14,874 nucleotides of DNA from DASPKX01 sp035627835 (GTDB lineage: Bacteria; Verrucomicrobiota; Verrucomicrobiia; Limisphaerales; SXQI01), in assembly GCA_035627835.1 (NCBI GenBank), contig DASPKX010000168.1, positions 1 through 14,874 on the forward strand, read 5' to 3'. Position numbers and translations under genes: made by a program. Positions 14,342 to 14,874 of the stretch are shown here, in pieces. The notes beneath the pieces are model-generated. The model was not told the origin of the DNA. It did no database searches and saw nothing but the letters and a program-made list of their open reading frames with translations. How positions within the stretch are numbered: the stretch's first letter is position 1; each line of letters begins with the position of its first letter.

Positions 14342-14822
14342 CCTGGAAAGAAACAAAGCTTTGCACAGGGACGTGCTGTCGGAAGGCTCCGGCGCAGATG
14401 CGCGCGAGCGGCATGTGGGCTTGATGCTGGCTTCGGCTCGGCAACGCCGCAGGAGGGGGGTCGCGATCAAGGGCTTTTGTGGGCTGGCACTTCTTGTTTC
14501 GGCGGCGGCGCTGTTCCTCAACCAAAGGAACACCACACTCCCCCCGGAAAGCATTGCCTATAAAACGCCGCCTCGCGAGGTCTCTCCCCTGCCCCATGGA
14601 GTGGTGAAAACGGGTGACCTTGCCACGATTCCAGTCATCGCCACCTCGCCGCAAACGGTCACTCTGCTCTCAACTGTTCGAGTGACCCCAGGCGTGCAGT
14701 TGGTGTCCGATCAGGAACTGCTCGGATTGCTCGAAGGTAGACGGGTTGCTGTCGTTAAAGGGAGAAACGGCATGGCCGAAGTGATGTTCTTCGATGAAGC
14801 AGGGCCGAGCACGCAGCCATGA
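14334..14822 (+). CDS. One-span membrane protein, putative anti-sigma factor
   Basis: The ATG at 14334 lies inside the sigma gene, giving an 8-base overlap. The 162-residue product has a charged cytoplasmic N-terminus (1-42, many Arg/Glu), one membrane span at about 45-62 (IKGFCGLALLVSAAALFL), and a periplasmic part of about 100 residues that ends with 'LVSDQELLGLLEGRRVAVVK' and an acidic 'VMFFDEAG' strand. Position, topology and coupling fit a membrane anti-sigma factor holding the sigma protein until a signal arrives from outside. The 42-residue N-terminal part is short for a classic anti-sigma domain, and no zinc-binding HxxxCxxC motif is present, so the role is inferred from context. Confidence 0.66.
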   Translation: MSDLERNKALHRDVLSEGSGADARERHVGLMLASARQRRRRGVAIKGFCGLALLVSAAALFLNQRNTTLPPESIAYKTPPREVSPLPHGVVKTGDLATIPVIATSPQTVTLLSTVRVTPGVQLVSDQELLGLLEGRRVAVVKGRNGMAEVMFFDEAGPSTQP

Positions 14823-14874
14823 CGCAGATTGGGAGATAGACGGGAAGAATCGCCACTAAAGAGCGCAGAGAACA

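Noticed and set aside
14819..14839. Start of a further gene overlapping the anti-sigma candidate stop
   Set aside because: The ATG at 14819 runs only six codons before TAG, so no gene begins there.

Overview
This is a moderately GC-rich, densely coding bacterial window of mostly housekeeping and envelope genes. Several features suggest Verrucomicrobiota (Limisphaerales/Pedosphaera-like). They are a large secreted hydrolase ending in the '...FYSL..' C-terminal module common in that phylum, a stretch of short GC-rich hairpins in the one long gap, and a small ECF-sigma cassette with a one-span membrane partner. This placement is an inference from style; no rRNA or other marker is present.

Layout. 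(1) 1-1208: the 3' end of a plus-strand gene (possible MBL-fold hydrolase) converges on a RES-type toxin/Xre-MbcA-like antitoxin pair on the minus strand. (2) 1272-9124: a long, tightly spaced minus-strand run, read from the right: accB, accC, thiE, rsmD, a short RodZ-like membrane HTH protein, a glutamine synthetase family ligase, and a secreted glycoside-hydrolase-like protein with a PKD-type domain. The accB leader carries a strong terminator-like hairpin downstream of a plausible promoter, which suggests either attenuation of acetyl-CoA carboxylase genes or termination of the upstream gene. (3) 9368-12785, minus strand: an O-antigen ligase/Wzy-like polytopic membrane protein, a 321-bp gap packed with five hairpins, the DNA polymerase III delta' subunit gene (holB), and a two-span membrane protein of unknown function. 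(4) 12980-14822, plus strand, divergent: an exported protein with STN/secretin-N-like regions, an ECF-type sigma factor, and a one-span putative anti-sigma factor. The last two overlap by 8 bases, and the three genes look like one operon.

How the genes work together. AccB and AccC are two parts of acetyl-CoA carboxylase, the first committed step of fatty-acid synthesis. ThiE, RsmD and HolB are core metabolic, ribosome-modification and replication proteins. The RodZ-like protein, the O-antigen ligase-like protein and the secreted hydrolase concern the cell envelope or the outside of the cell. The most intriguing unit is the STN-like protein/sigma/anti-sigma cassette. It has the parts of a FecA-FecR-FecI type cell-surface signalling system, but the STN-like module is a separate small exported protein rather than the N-terminus of a TonB-dependent receptor. 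No CRISPR array, insertion sequence, tRNA or rRNA was seen.
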